64,000 nucleotides of DNA from NCBI GenBank assembly GCA_023512835.1, contig CM042090.1, forward strand, positions 17,686,356-17,750,355, written 5' to 3'. The notes below the pieces were generated by a model, which saw nothing but the letters and a program-made list of their open reading frames with translations, was not told where the DNA came from and did not search any database. Below are positions 11,204 through 24,900 of this stretch, piece by piece. The position numbers and the translations under genes were made by a program. Source of the DNA: Taxillus chinensis. Lineage: Eukaryota; Streptophyta; Magnoliopsida; Santalales; Loranthaceae. The stretch's first letter is position 1. The number at the start of each line of letters is the position of its first letter.

Positions 11204-13679
11204 GGGTAAGCCTTTTAATCCTGTAAATCATTTCATGATTTAGAGAATGAGAAACAGTTGAGTTATCTTTTGAACATTCAAGTAAAATATTGTTCCGATA
11301 ATTTTCTTCAGGGAAAAGGAATTCAAAATATCAATTGTAATGAACTCCCTCCACCCCTGATAAATTCGTCCTACAACTTGAGGATTCTCCCTTCTGTTGG
11401 TGCTTCCACTCACTTTTCTAAACTTCTCAAACACAAACAACTTTAGCAGAGACTGAAACCAGGGGGGTTGTGAGAAATCTGAGATCCACACACCTGACAA
11501 TAGCCAACTGATGGATTATGTCGAGCATATGCAGTAAGCAGACGTCTCAAAGCATTTCTACCACCTTCATCTAAAGCAGGATGACCAGGGAATGTTCGCG
11601 GCAAATCCTGTACTTAAAAAGATGCTATTAAGTCAAGGAATTTAAATTTAAATTTAAATATCATGAAGTTTCCATTTATAAAAACTCAAATAAATGAAAT
11701 ACTGAAATAAAATGTAATTCCAGTAATGACCTTTTCAATCTGTCCTTTCCATTTCTCAGGTATAGCTATAGAATCAGTAGGTGACCCCTTACTATGGTCA
11801 TCTGATTGCAAGCTATGCTGCTCGATGTTATTATCAGACTTAGCTTCTGGAGAAAGAAGATCCCGGTAATAATTTTCTTCACGTCGTGCCTTCACACCCA
11901 CAAAAGCTTGCCAAAGCTGTGATCGAAGAAATACAGCTAAGTAGAAGCTTATTCACCAGCAAATAAATTTAAAAAAAAAAACAAAAGAAAAGAAAAGAAA
12001 CTCAGAAGTGCATAATCTACCTCCCCTCTAAGAGCCATTGGTACCCCCCCATGAACAAGGCATTCCAGCTCTTCTTTCCAAGGAACTAAAGACTCTGGAG
12101 CAACAAATTCAGCAGAATTGCTAGCTGTAGAGGCACTCAAGCCATCACTTGAAGAAGCATCTTGGACCAAATCTGACCTCTCCACATCATAAAACTCTTC
12201 TTCAGAATCTTCTTCTGATGCCCCCTTAGGAGATCTAGCCTCTTCAATGGAAGGAAGAGGCTTCCCAGATCCTGTGTCTGACACACTTTTTGACAAATTA
12301 CTCCTCTTTTTTACACGATTGCTCATCATATTCTCAATGGCACGCAGAGAGGATCTAATGTGAGCCCATATCTGGTTCTTGTGAGTCTTTGTATCAACTC
12401 TAACCGACAGGTCCGATCCCACAAAATTTTCTGCTGACCAATCAGCGCCAGGTTTTTTACCACTACTATAACCCCCTTCAACAACCTTTTCAGGGATAGC
12501 ATCTGCTTCAACCTCAGTAGCCCCAGCATCCCATCCCTCAATATCTTTCTCAGCAGACAACCCATCTTCTAACAATTGAGCAGACTCAGCTTGGCGTTCC
12601 AAAAAGTCATTCCACCTTTCTGATCTTTCCCCCTCTTCCTCCTGAAAAGAAAATAAAAAAACTCTCAATACCTTGGGTTGAACGTGATGATTATGGATTT
12701 TCTTTGTCTTTTTTCCCTCCATTTGACATTTCATGAAACACAGAATATACACATTTTTTTGATAGTATTTTCTTTTTTAAAACTAAAAACACAGAATATA
12801 TAGATTTATCTTCTATTGATTGTTTCATAAGTGTAGTGCATCAAATGAACAATGCTAATACCAGAAACTCATCTGTATGTCTTGGAAAATTTTGATGAAA
12901 ACCAAGATATAACTTTGTCTTAGTTTTTACAATCAAAAAATTAACCTTGTAGATGTTAGCATATTCTCTGTATCTTTGCAAATGCTGAGGTCTCACAGCA
13001 AACCCATACGCATCCCTGTCATGGAAGTAATCCCAAAAGAAATTTAAATTACAATTATTCATAAAATCAGAAATCAAACTACCAACCAAAAAAAATCGAA
13101 AAAAAAAAAAATAGGATATGAACTGCGAAGCATCTACCGCGAGACTTATCAGCGACAAACTTCAAACGATTGCCCGCTCAGACCGGACAAAACATAATTC
13201 GCATAATATCTCAATCCTATCACCATCAACACTTCAATAGCGGTTTGCATTTCCAGCAACCTAATCTCAAACCACAAATACTAGTACATTTGTTCACACT
13301 TATACCCAAAACATCGCTAACCCTACCTATTCCCACCAAACTACCAAACTAAGTGTAAAATTCAAATTTATAAACTCCATGCAATTCGAAATTTCCAAAC
13401 TGCGCATTTAAAGGACACAAAAACTGTGGCTACTCCAAGGAAATATCTACATTATTATCAAAAGCGATTTGCGACTTGGGAGAGCCACAACAACTGATAG
13501 GCCAGCGAACAAAACCTATACTGGAAAAAAAAAAAAAAGATAGTGTGCGACGAAGCAGGAGACCAATGACGCGTGTGGGTGTGAGGGATCGCGGCGGTTG
13601 AGGGATCAGAGAAGTGTAGTGTGCGGTACCTCTTGTGCTCGAATGCGAGGAGCGGTGTCTTCACTGCCTCAGCCTTCAT
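5790..13679 (-). CDS. TBC-domain Rab GTPase-activating protein
   Basis: Nineteen exons join in frame to about 811 residues. In minus-strand order: 13679-13630, 13015-12946, 12641-12021, 11916-11731, 11607-11494, 10979-10921, 10694-10628, 10393-10342, 10252-10160, 9979-9896, 9782-9499, 9433-9353, 8524-8463, 7947-7878, 7069-6989, 6872-6771, 6585-6461, 6268-6148, 5903-5790. The TBC domain covers roughly residues 236-480 and keeps both catalytic fingers: the IxxDxxR motif (IEKDLPR, Arg313) and the YxQ motif (YCQ, Gln347). It should stimulate GTP hydrolysis by Rab GTPases in membrane traffic. A long coiled coil follows (about 587-735). The start MKAEAV matches Arabidopsis homologues such as At3g55020; an in-frame Met upstream at 13733 is less likely. 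The last intron uses a GC donor. The junction near 9434-9498 is uncertain: I chose a 65 nt intron because the apparent alternative is only 36 nt. Confidence 0.92.
11160..11206. repeat. (GT)n followed by a run of 20 G
   Basis: A GT dinucleotide run of about 27 bases passes directly into 20 consecutive G (11187-11206). It lies in an intron of the TBC gene, so on the coding strand it is C20 followed by (AC)n. Such a tract can form quadruplex DNA and is unstable; its exact length may also be a sequencing artefact. Confidence 0.9.
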
Positions 13680-14370
13680 GTCGTCGGCGATCGATTTGAT
13701 GTGGAAATTATATACACAGGAAGACAAAGACACGGAGAGCGAGGTTGAAGACGATCTTGACTCTTCTCTGCAACTGAATCTACAGGGTCGAAGTTGAGAG
13801 AGAGAGAAAGAGCGGTCGAGGCCGCTTTCACCGTAACGTTATGAGTTTTTAATTCTTTATTATTATTACATGTGCGCCGGTTTTGTTAACACAGAGATCC
13901 AATCCAAATCAAGGGCACGGGGAGGGTGCGGGTGCGGGGCCGTGATTTACTGCAAGCCAGCACCCAGATGCTCAAGCAATGATGACCGTTGATTCAATCA
14001 TCCTCTCTCTCCCTCATTGCCCTTCATGGGTTACCGCCATGAAAGGCACAGGCAGCATAGGATAGCACAATTACCCATTTAATCGCGTACTATAAACGTT
14101 ACCGTATCGAAAAATTAATGTCACGTAACAGAAGCGACTTTAAGTGTTTGGTTATTAATATTTTATTATATTAAATATAATCGGAGCACATTCGCAAATA
14201 ATAATATTTAAATATTAAAATTATCAAATATTAAATATTTATGCATTTTAAAATTTCTTAAATCATAATTTAACTTTCAATTTAAATTAGTTATGACACA
14301 ATATCAAATTATCAATTATCAAAAATAAAAAATAACAATTAAAATTGAAAAAAAAGGGACTAATGGAGCT

Positions 14371-14973
14371 AAGGGTGTGCATGTGTTCGGTGGGATCGGG
14401 TGAAAGGCTAAATCATCAACCGACTCCGTCCTTAGCGGGTGACTAATTTTTTTACTTTTCAACTGATCCATCAACCTCAATGATCGGTGGATTTATTAAT
14501 TTTTTTGGTAGGTATTAACTGGCGGGTATGGCAGGTTGAGCGGGTATCAACCGTCGTTTACCAATATATAATTAGATGACATACAGTGAAAAAATTGAAC
14601 GTATGAGCTATAAAATAATTATAATTAAAAGTATATTATTTTATTCACTAAGTATTTATAATTACATATGATAAAATATGTCAGATTTATGGATCACAGC
14701 ATTACAAACTCACAATCATAAGCATTGCGCCACATAGCTCTCACTTCTCGCAATGAGAGAGACTAATGTCTAGTAGATAGATGATATGATTTATTTTATT
14801 TTTATAATGGGGTGCGGCGGGTCGGGTTAATAGCGGGTTTGAGCATTCTCACCCACCAACCGACCCAACCCACCAAAAAATAAAATTTTCAACCGACCCA
14901 CTCATTTATATATATTTTTCGTGAGGTAGTGGATAGATTTGGGTCGGGCAGGCGGGTAGATGCACACCCCTAA
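14371..14973. mobile_element. hAT-like MITE (non-autonomous DNA transposon)
   Basis: This element of about 603 bp is bounded by imperfect terminal inverted repeats, AAGGGTGTGCAT on the left and ATGCACACCCCTAA on the right. It is flanked by an imperfect eight-base target duplication, ATGGAGCT at 14363-14370 and ATGGAGTT at 14974-14981. Eight-base duplications and AGGGGTGTGCA-type ends are typical of the hAT superfamily. The inside is rich in GGGT/ACCC words (for example GGGTCGGGTTAATAGCGGG) and has no transposase, so it would depend on an enzyme made elsewhere. Confidence 0.72.
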
Positions 14974-17900
14974 ATGGAGTTGAAGCCAATCATGTTGGAA
15001 GTCCAAACAATGGAGTTGTCGGCCTCAGTCAAAAACTAGGATGGCAGCAATGAATGAAATGATGGTGGAGTCACTGTTGTTGACTAGGCACTTCCCATTA
15101 ACAACCCAAACAATAATTTGGAAGCAAGAATTTCATATCGAAGGTAACGTTGGTTGGCAACTTAACGAGTGGCATGAGCCACCGGTGATGGATAGGCCTG
15201 AAGTATGGGCAGTTGGGATCAAGCGGACAAGTGTCATTGACAATTTAACTTGCGACTCAAGCATTCAACGACTGCTACGACTTTTAGGTAACAAGTTTTA
15301 GCATTTAGGTTGACTGGTCAAGGAGCCGAGAGACGGATCATAAAATCATGGTGTGCAAAGAACAATGTGGCTCATGTTTATTTTTTTCTCTAATATTTAA
15401 TTATATACATGTGCGTGTGCATGCGTGCATGCGCGCGTGTGTTTTAAAAGAGAGACAGGGGTAGGATCATGGTATGCAATTGTACAGCTGAAGCAAGCAT
15501 AGCATTGCCCTTGGTTACATTTGACAAATCTATTTTATTCTTGAAAAATAAAAATATTTTTAAAAATATGATTCTAGATAAATATTTATTATTCGTAATT
15601 AATTTTAAATTAAATCAATCTTATTATTATTTTTTAAATATTTTTTAAATAATAGAATCCTAAAATATTGGTCGAGCATAGTGATACGACTAATTCGAGA
15701 ACAAGTCGAACCGCAAAAAAATAAAAATTACCTAACCCGCAAAACTAGACCCAACCCGCTTGACCCAACAATTGTGTAGAAAAAGAAAAAAGTTTACCTG
15801 AGCAGTTTATTATTATTTTTTCAATTAATTATAAAAGTTGTGAGGATAATTTTGTAATGAATTCCCATTTAAATTTCCATGATTTATTATTTATGTTTTT
15901 CCTGAGAAGAAAGATTTTTCCAAAACTACCGATACTTTATTCATTTGGGCCGTCTCAACAAGCCCATGACAATACCCACTGCTCTCAAAGCTTCTTCAGG
16001 AAACATTTAGCTCATCAAGTTATGGGCCGGCCTTATTCTCATTTATAAGTTACAGCTCCAAACTTTTATGTCTTTTAGTCATGGCATCATATGTCATAAA
16101 GTTGTGTCTCTGCTAATTCCCAGAGCATTAAAGAAAATAGAGAGAAGTTTGGTTTGAACACTGGTATCTGGTGCATCATGCAGCTTAGTTGAAAGCTTGG
16201 TTTATTACAGTGATACAACAATCAAGGGAATTGTCAGTATAAATAACGAACCCAAAATAATACACCGTCATTTTAAATGTTTTGACTTGGTAAATGAAAC
16301 TTACGTGGGAATTGCCTAGCGCGCGTTTAATTGAACACAACAAATTAATTTGTGATAGAAGATTTTTTTTTTAAAGTTATTATTGTTATTATATATATAA
16401 AAAAAAGACGATGATGGAAACACATTACAAACCGCATGGTTTGGCAACGGTACTGTTTTGTGCGTGATTTGTCTTTGTCATTCATGGTTAATTTGGAGTT
16501 TGCATTCTTATTGTACATTAAAATTATACCGTTTTACTTTTTTTAGAATACATATTAATAATATGGCATAATTTTAAAATAAAAAATAACAAGTTAAAAC
16601 GAGTACATCATCTATGTTCTCGCGACAAAGGATCCTAATGCGTTAATTCGGTAGTCGGGACAACTAGCGGGCTGGGACTACTGCGTTTCCTTGCAATTAA
16701 AAAGGCTGATGATAAGTTGCTTAATTATATTGCTTTCCATATAAAGGCGGTTGATCACATGTATGTGTATATATGATATGGGAACCGCACGCCATGGCAA
16801 CTAACGTTTTGTGAGTTTTGTTAATTAATCTGCCGTACGGTTGGTTGCGTGTAATTAGTTCCAACTACGTACACCATTGTATCATGGGAGGAGCTACGTG
16901 CGTGGTGGAATACATAACTTGTTTTCATAAAACCAAAATAATAATAATAATAAAAATGGCATGGATGATCGGAACCATTCCAAAATAGTCACCTTCATCG
17001 TCACTTCATCAGGATAGAGGTCCCCCAATAATGAGGTTGAAACTTGAAACATTTAAGGGAGGTAGATCAACCCTTGTATTTGTGATGTTTTAAACGTCGA
17101 AACTTAAATTTATAATATTCAAATATTGATTGATTTATTTATTTATTAAAAAAAAAAGCATATTTACATTATTATACTTGAGAAATACCGAGTGAAAAAG
17201 GTATATTGTCCGGGTGCACATGCACGGCCGTGGGACAATCTCTCTGTTCGCACCCATAATCAGTGGCAGTGGCAGTGGCAGTGCGCGGGAGGCCGGGTGT
17301 CCTCAGATTCGGAGTATTATATGATGCGGTGTCGCAGCCAGAGGGCACCATGGCCCACCTATTTATGATCTCTGCTTTGCCAACGCCCCCACAAAAATCT
17401 TGGGATCACGATCTGCGGGCTTCCTGTAATTACAATTTACATCCCCCCACATTATTAATTCTCGGTATTTGTTTGTGGAAATTAATCTAAATTTATAAAC
17501 AATCACATGTGGTTTTTGTTTTTTTGACTCTAGTGTGTGTGTGTGTGTGTTTTTATAAGCAATTAATTGATAAATATTATCCATCCACCCGCTCCTTTCT
17601 TTCTTCTATGAAACATGTAGTTTTTGAAATTGTAGTGTTAAGTGTCGGCTAGGTTGAATTAAACGGGTTTATCCTATAATTATGCTTGTAATTATAGCCA
17701 CCGACACACACACACACACACTCGCTCCCAAGTCCCATGTATGAATTATGATGTGTGTGGGTCTCCATCAATTCAAAACCGGGGCGGTGGCCGGTGGAAG
17801 CAACGCCCAAAAAAGAAAAAAAGAAAAAGAAAAAAAGAAGAATGTTGAAGCGAAAGGTGGATCGGTAAGCTCCACGTGAGTAATGAAAGGGCCAACCTGT

Positions 17901-18414
17901 GGCTAGAGGCCCTCGACCACACTCTCTTGCTTTAGTAACTCCGATATGGGTCTCCCACGCTGTAAATATAAAAATGGTACGCTCACCTGTCGGTGGATGA
18001 TATTTGCATTTAAAATGTTTTCATAAATGCATCAGATTCAAATTCCTTCTCTTTTTGTTTGTTTGTTTGTTTTTTTTTACCAATTTTACCATGGCAGGTA
18101 TAAAGTAAGTCGGTTATGTTTTCCCAACAATTCGGGAGCTCAGATTCATTTATGTCATTTTAAAGGAAAAGCCATGAGCTCGTGTTTATTTGAGATGACT
18201 ATTGTATAAGATATTTGTAATCCGAATTGTGTAACCTATAAAATTCTGATAATATAATATTATTAAAATAAATTTTAAAAATTTATATATCTTTCATTGA
18301 TTGATCTAGTATACTGTCATACTCCAATGGTACATGATATTATTTCAAAATTTTTTGGTTAATGATATACTTTTAATGACACCAAATAGTTAAATGTTTA
18401 TTTCTCTGGCCTGT

Positions 18415-18475
18415 GGGACTAATATAGTGGTAGAAGCACATGCACACGTGTCATGAGATTATGGGTTCAAAAATA
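18415..18475 (+). repeat. Possible tRNA-derived SINE remnant
   Basis: The segment has an A-box-like word (TAGTGGTAGAAGCA) and, about 30 bases on, a B-box-like word (GGGTTCAAA), the spacing of a tRNA-type internal promoter. No cloverleaf can be folded, no tRNA gene is intact, and the 3' boundary is unclear. It could equally be chance in AT-rich DNA. Confidence 0.2.
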
Positions 18476-20704
18476 TATACGCCTAACTATTGATATATTA
18501 AGTTATTGAATTTATTTTTGAAGAAAAGTATACATGTGTGTGTAAATACATATCTTACAAAATATTTCAACTATAATTTTAGTTTATATTAAAATTTAAA
18601 TTTAATTAGTAATATGACTTGTTCGAATATGTTTGTTATAAAGATATTGTTAAATATAGTGATAAATAGACTATATAATTTTAAAAAGTTTACTCATATT
18701 TTCTTATAATAAGATTTGGTGTGCTTTTTATATTCTCGTGTGTCATTAATTGTGACTTGATGCTTTTAATGATAATTTGAAATAATAGTTATCATTTAAA
18801 AATTCAAAGTGTAAGTTATATTATAATTTTAATAGTTTTTATTTAGCCGAGCTTTTATATTTGTGATTAGAATTTATAATACCTTAATTGTATGTAAAAA
18901 GAAACCGTACATATATGAAAATGATTATTACTTATATGAGGGTTTCATATTGTTTGATTGTTATCATAGAATTAAAACAACCTTTAAGTATAGTATACAT
19001 AAACCAATAAATTGGGTCTTATACAACAATTAGTTTTAATGTTTAATGTTACAAAATTGTGATTGCTTGAAAATATTTTAATTACTAAATCTCATTAACC
19101 TCTTGTGTATATCGTTTTTTAAATGTGTTTTTGATGAATATATAATGCATTGTACTTCTTTTGTGGGATTAATTATTGCAGGGTTGTGGGGGGTGGAATT
19201 TTTTTTTGTTTAAATAAAAATTTTCCGGGATTTTTGTGGGATTACTTTCATTGTGCCGACAATTGAGTTATGGAGCCTTCATCTTGCTTGTAATTATTGC
19301 GCCCCATCATTGCCTTGCGCTTGATATGAGCCTAGCTTCAATGGTCCGTACCACACATGGAAATATTAGGGAGAATAAAAGGTACCGTTTTGTGAACATA
19401 AATTCTGTTTGAAAATATGACTATTTTTAGGATACAATTAACAATGATGACAGAATGTTTTGATGTTGCTTAAGATGAATAACTACTAAGAATTAACAAT
19501 ATACTTAATGGCCATATCAGGATTTTGTTTTGTTTTATGTCAGTAGGTATATTCTGAACGTTAAGTTAAATTCGAGACAAAAATGAAATTATTTACCATA
19601 GATGTAAACCGCACCGAAGTTTTCTTTTCCATCTAAATCTATTGACCCCTTGCAAACAATAGACAGGAGTATTGCTATAATAGAATAAAAATAATGTTTT
19701 TTTGTATTATAACGAAATGAAATCCGGGATCTTATATTATCTGGAGCGAACCAGGCCCTCAACGGATGCCATATTTGACCCAATGAGATGGCACACCTGA
19801 CAGCCCAACAAAGAGGCTGTTTTGTTTGTGGTTATAATTATTAAATTTGATTATGAACAATATATTCCAATATGATCAGCGAGTTAGAGTCGTAATTATA
19901 ACATTTTGTGACTTAGACCGCCGTACAAGGAAATTTACTCGCAGTTGTTTATGCATGACTCGCAGGTCACATCACCTCCCATGAATGCCTAATCCCTAGC
20001 TACTTGGAAGGCAATGATGAGCCCTTCAAACCACCCATCTTACAAATGAAAGCACCTCTGCGTCTAACAAAGTGTTCTGGTATTAAAAGCGATACCTCAC
20101 CCTAGTCACGCCCAACCCCCGGCCTCTTCAAGCAGTTACTCGGTTTTTTTTTACCTCAACATTAATTAATATTCGTTGCCATTTATAATCCCATTTCATC
20201 TTTTACTTTACCTCAACATTATTGGGTTTCCTTCCTTCCTTTCTTTCTCTTCCTCTCCTCTCTTTTGACGTTTGTATCGGTTTTTATTTAAACCTTAATG
20301 GCAAAAAACACAAACTAATAATAATATGGCAGCATTTTAGTGTGTTAGTACTGTATTTTTAGAGTAAACTTTCTATTCTATATAAATAAATAGAAAGTCA
20401 AATTTAAAAATATTAGTTTAATAAATTCTTTAATTTCTTTTTGTTATATTTGAAAAAAATTGTAGTTGAAGAGTAACTATTATATTATATAATATATAAT
20501 ATTATTTTTATTATAATTTGAAAAATAATAAAAATAAATAAAGAATAGGATTAGAATTTAAATATCAAAATAATTTTCTGAAAAAAAAATTATATGGAAA
20601 TGGCCTAACTTTTCCATCATTTTATTTTATTTCTATTATTTTAAATCGCATATTCATTGTATTGTGGGATGGGGTTGGTGTTCCATGTCCGTTCATATTA
20701 GTGA

Positions 20705-21214
20705 CATAGTTATCAGAATTGGATCGGATATCAATTCGGCTAAGGCATCGAATGGTCAGATTATTGGTTCAATCGTCGGATCAATAGTCGAACTGATCAT
20801 GTAATTAATACTTATATATAAATATATATTAATAAAAATAAATATTTTAAATTAACACATTAAAATTATGTTTCTAATATAATGTTATATATTTTTAATA
20901 TGTAATTTTAACATAAATTCTTAATAAATTTAAATTTTTAATAAAATAAAAATTAAATAAAATCTGAAAGTATATTAAAATAAAATATCAATATTAGTTA
21001 TTAGTTTTAAATTATATTATATTATAAAATAAATTAAATAATATTTTATAATTTTAAAAAAATCAGCCAATTTAATAAAATCAAGCCGGGTCAAAAAAGC
21101 CGGGTCAAATTAAGCCGGCTGGATCAGTCGAATTTTTCTAATTTTTTTCAAAAAAAAATCTAATTAGAAAATCAAATTAAGTATTCAGGTCATCCCCGTT
21201 CACTAATAACTATG
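20705..21214. mobile_element. Possible terminal-inverted-repeat element
   Basis: The segment starts with CATAGTTATCAGAATTGGATCGG and ends with ATAACTATG, a nine-base inverted match. The subterminal GGATCGG/CGGCTGGATCAG words and the AT-rich middle resemble the common plant non-autonomous elements whose ends read ATAGTTATCAGAACCGG. I could not find a clear target duplication, and there is no coding capacity. Confidence 0.35.
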
Positions 21215-21693
21215 AAGAAAGAAAAGTAAAAGAATAAAATAAAATAAAATAAAATATTCGCAGCCATGCGCATCCGTTGAATCAGATCTCCCCCGCCCGG
21301 AAGAAATGCAGGCGAAAAATCAGATTGACTATTTTTTTTTTTTTGTTGGTTTAGAACTTCCAAAAACACGATTAAAAAATGTAAACAAAATTCACTCATC
21401 CGCTGCTCCAGATTGCACCGTTCTTACCCAGCACCCGCGCACGAGATGTGGGATCCCACCACCCACATAGCTACTAACATGTGATCCATCCGCGGACCAG
21501 TGGGTCCCATCAGACCGTTCAATTTGGACGGTCGAGATTTCGACGGGTTCGTTGTTGTGTAGAGACTAGCACAGTGCGCGTGATCTCACAGTGACGATGT
21601 TGGTGCCTTTCTCATTTCAGGTACGGTGTGCGCGAGCTTGAAAAGTATAGGTAGCTAGAGAAGAGAGAGAGAGAGAGAGGGGGGGTTGGATAA

Positions 21694-21952
21694 ATGACCG
21701 AAGAAGTGGACGGAGGCGATGTCGCCGGAATTATGGAACGGACGCATTTGATGAGGATGGGGAAGGCGGAGGACGGCGGCGGAGGAAGGACGGTGGTGGT
21801 GGGAGTGAAGCTGGACTCTCCGAGCAGAGAGCTGCTGACGTGGGCGCTGGTCAAGGTGGCCCAACCCGGCGACTGCGTCGTCGCTCTTCATGTGCTCGGC
21901 CACAATGGTGTGTGGGGATTGATTGATTAGCATTATTATTATTATTATTATT

Positions 21953-21984
<32 letters not shown>

Positions 21985-24900
21985 GTAATTTTTTTAATGA
22001 TGTTTTAGTTGTTTGCAAACTGTACGTGTTTTTTGGGCAGAAATCGTGGATCGCGACGGCAAATCTTCGCTGCTCTCGCTGGTCAAAGCATTCGAGTCTG
22101 TTCTGGCTGTCTACGAAGGCTTCTGCAACTTGAAGCAGGTTGGTAGTAGGATTTTCCTCTGTTTGGGTGTCGTGAGAAAGAATAACACCAGGTGTCTTTT
22201 ACTTCATTCATTCTTGTTGTTTAGACTAACACTCCAACCTATTTCTCAGTAATCAATCAAGAGAGAAAAAATTAAAAATGGCACCACACACGTAAATCGT
22301 AATTTGGGATTTGTTGCAGGTGGATCTGAAGCTCAAGATCTGTAGAGGCTCGTCGGTGCAAAAAATCATAGTTCGCGAAGTGGAATCATACGCGGCAAGC
22401 ACTCTAATCATCGGAGTTTCAAGGAAGCTCCATAAAATCAGGTGGCAGGCCACCCTCGCAAAGCACTGCGCCAAAAAGCTGCCCAGAGATTGCTGCGTGA
22501 TCGCTGTCAAAAATGGAAAAGTCTTGTTTCAGCGAGAAGCCTCGGTTTCAGAACAACCAGGTTTCGAAATTCGAATCGTCCCCAATTTTTGGTGTTTGTG
22601 TGTAGCTGGTTTGTTTTTGTTTTGGGTTTTCAGTCTTTATTCTCGTATGTGTATGTTTGTTGTAGGTAGGGAGCTTCGAGTTCAAAAATCGGGTAGTTTG
22701 TTTGCTCTGATGCACCAACCATTGAGTGATGGTGCTCAAGAACAAGTAAAAGATGAAAATGGCCGTGTTGATGATGGTAAAAAGTTCCTCTGCTCAGAGT
22801 CAGAGCAGCAGGAGGCATGTTCGATTTGTTCACCAACTTCAGTTCTTGGGGGCGATTCGGCCGGCCAATCGGTAGAAGAGTCCTCGGTTGATGGCGGAGA
22901 AGAAGACAATTCCATGGCTATTGTGCCGGTACAGAAATGTGAGCCTGCTCCGAGTTCAGTCACTTTGTTGATCAAAGAACTGCCGGAGCTGAGGCCGGGT
23001 TGGCCTCTCCTTCGCCGGGCAGCTGTCCAGCAAGGGCCCAGTACCCCATGTTCAAGCAAGATCTCTGTTGTTCAATGGGCGATGCGGTTACCTAGCCGTA
23101 GGGATGCAGAGGATCTATCTACCCTGCCAGAAGAATTGGTGGGTCTTGCTGAGAAGTTCTCAGCAACTTGCAGGCTGTTCAAGTTCCAGGAACTTGTAGC
23201 TGTGACTTCAAATTTCGAACGTGGTATGTGCGCACTTGCGCATCTACATACATATATTATATGATTTCTTCGTCCAGTCCATGTTCATCATTAGTTCTTC
23301 GTATTGTTTATTTTTAATATTTTGATCATACTGTGCCTGCTTATCAGGGAACCTGATCGGAAGAGGTGGGAGCAGCCGGGTTTATAGAGGTAGCCTTCCT
23401 GATGGCAAGGAACTGGCTGTGAAGATCCTGAAGCCATCCGAGGATGTCTTGAAAGAGTTTGTTCTGGAAATTGAGATTATCACTACCTTGCATCACAAGA
23501 ACATTGCACCCCTTGTTGGGTTCTGCCTCGAAGACAGTAAACTTCTCTTGGTTTATAACTTCCTATCAAGAGGAAGCCTTGAAGAGAATCTTCATGGTAT
23601 AGAATCACATTTCTCTTGATTTGTTTGTATTGATCCCTTGAGTACTTGGGGCGATCTTAAAATGTTTTTTAATCAATTTTTGTAAGTGCGTTTATTATTT
23701 TTTTAATGCAGGTGACAAGAAAGATGTTGCATTTAGTTGGAGTGAGAGGTACAAGGTAGCTCTGGGTGTGGCAGAAGCACTGAATTACCTGCACAATGAA
23801 AGTGCTCGACCTGTGATTCACAGGGATGTGAAATCTTCAAATATACTGCTATCCGATGATTTTGAACCTCAGGCAATACATTATTCGCCATGGTCCATTT
23901 CATTTACTTCAGCATATCATCTTTATGTCTCTTCTTCAAGAGTTTAATTAATAGCTATTAGCCTATTTGTTTCATTCAGCTCTCAGATTTTGGACTTGCG
24001 AAATGGGCATCAACATCCTCGTCACATATAATTTGCTCGGACGTCTCCGGGACATTTGGGTAAATTACTTTTCCTCCTCCTCCTCTTTCTCCTCCTCCCG
24101 GGGTGATAACCAATAAATTAAAATAAAATGAAATTGTTGGTCCTATGATTTTCCCAAAAAAAACTGAAGTAACTGTTAACAAAATTGGACTTAACTTGGT
24201 GTAAGTAAAAACCTTCTGCCGCAGTTACTTGGCTCCAGAATACTTCATGTATGGCAAAGTAAACGACAAGATAGATGTCTATGCATTTGGAGTTGTACTC
24301 CTTGAGCTTCTGACAGGACGAAAGCCCATTGACAGCGACTATCCTAAAGGACAAGAGAGCCTGGTTATGTGGGTATGTTGTCATCTGCACTAAAATGAAA
24401 GATTCATTATGTGCTTAATTATTATTTTTTTTCCCTGGAGCTCCTATGTTCACGCTTAAGCAATGTAATATGAGTTGTAATTGTCAGGCAAGGCCCATTT
24501 TAGATGCTGGAAAGATTTCCCAGTTATTAGACCAAAGCTTGGGAAGTAACTACGACCACGAACAAATGGAGAGAATGATTTTAGCTGCAAACCTGTGCGT
24601 CAGACGGACACCACGACCTCGCCCTAACATAAGCCTTGTAAGCTGTCTTTTAAGTTCCAGTGCTCGTTGGCTCTTGGCTGCAGTTGCTGCTTAGATTAGG
24701 ATTTTCCTTTTTCCTTTTTTTTTTTTTCCTGTGGGTTATGTTCTCTCTCTGCTAATCCGTGTAAATATTGCTGTCAAAGAAACAATTTTACCTTTCTCTC
24801 TGATTTCAATTAATATTTCAATTTTTTTTCTGTGACTACTAATGCCCGATCGAATCAGACCATTTTGTCATACTCTTTTTTAAAAGCATTGTCATTACTT

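Larger units (their letters stand above)
13680..21693. other. 8 kb AT-rich intergenic region with repeats
   Basis: I see no credible gene here. The short open frames (for example 15041-15301 and 17263-17490) resemble no protein I know and lack exon-like context. The region contains a hAT-like MITE (14371-14973), a possible terminal-inverted-repeat element (20705-21214), a possible SINE remnant near 18415-18475, a GGCAGT minisatellite near 17260-17282, a GT run near 17533 and a CA run near 17704. The part next to 21694 should hold the promoter of the USP-kinase; the part next to 13680 should hold that of the TBC gene. Confidence 0.55.

Noticed and set aside
15041..15301. 86-codon candidate gene in the intergenic region
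   Set aside because: No family resemblance, no promoter or splice context, and it lies next to a MITE.
18429..18475. tRNA gene
   Set aside because: Box-like words are present but no acceptor stem or anticodon arm can be formed; kept only as a possible SINE remnant.
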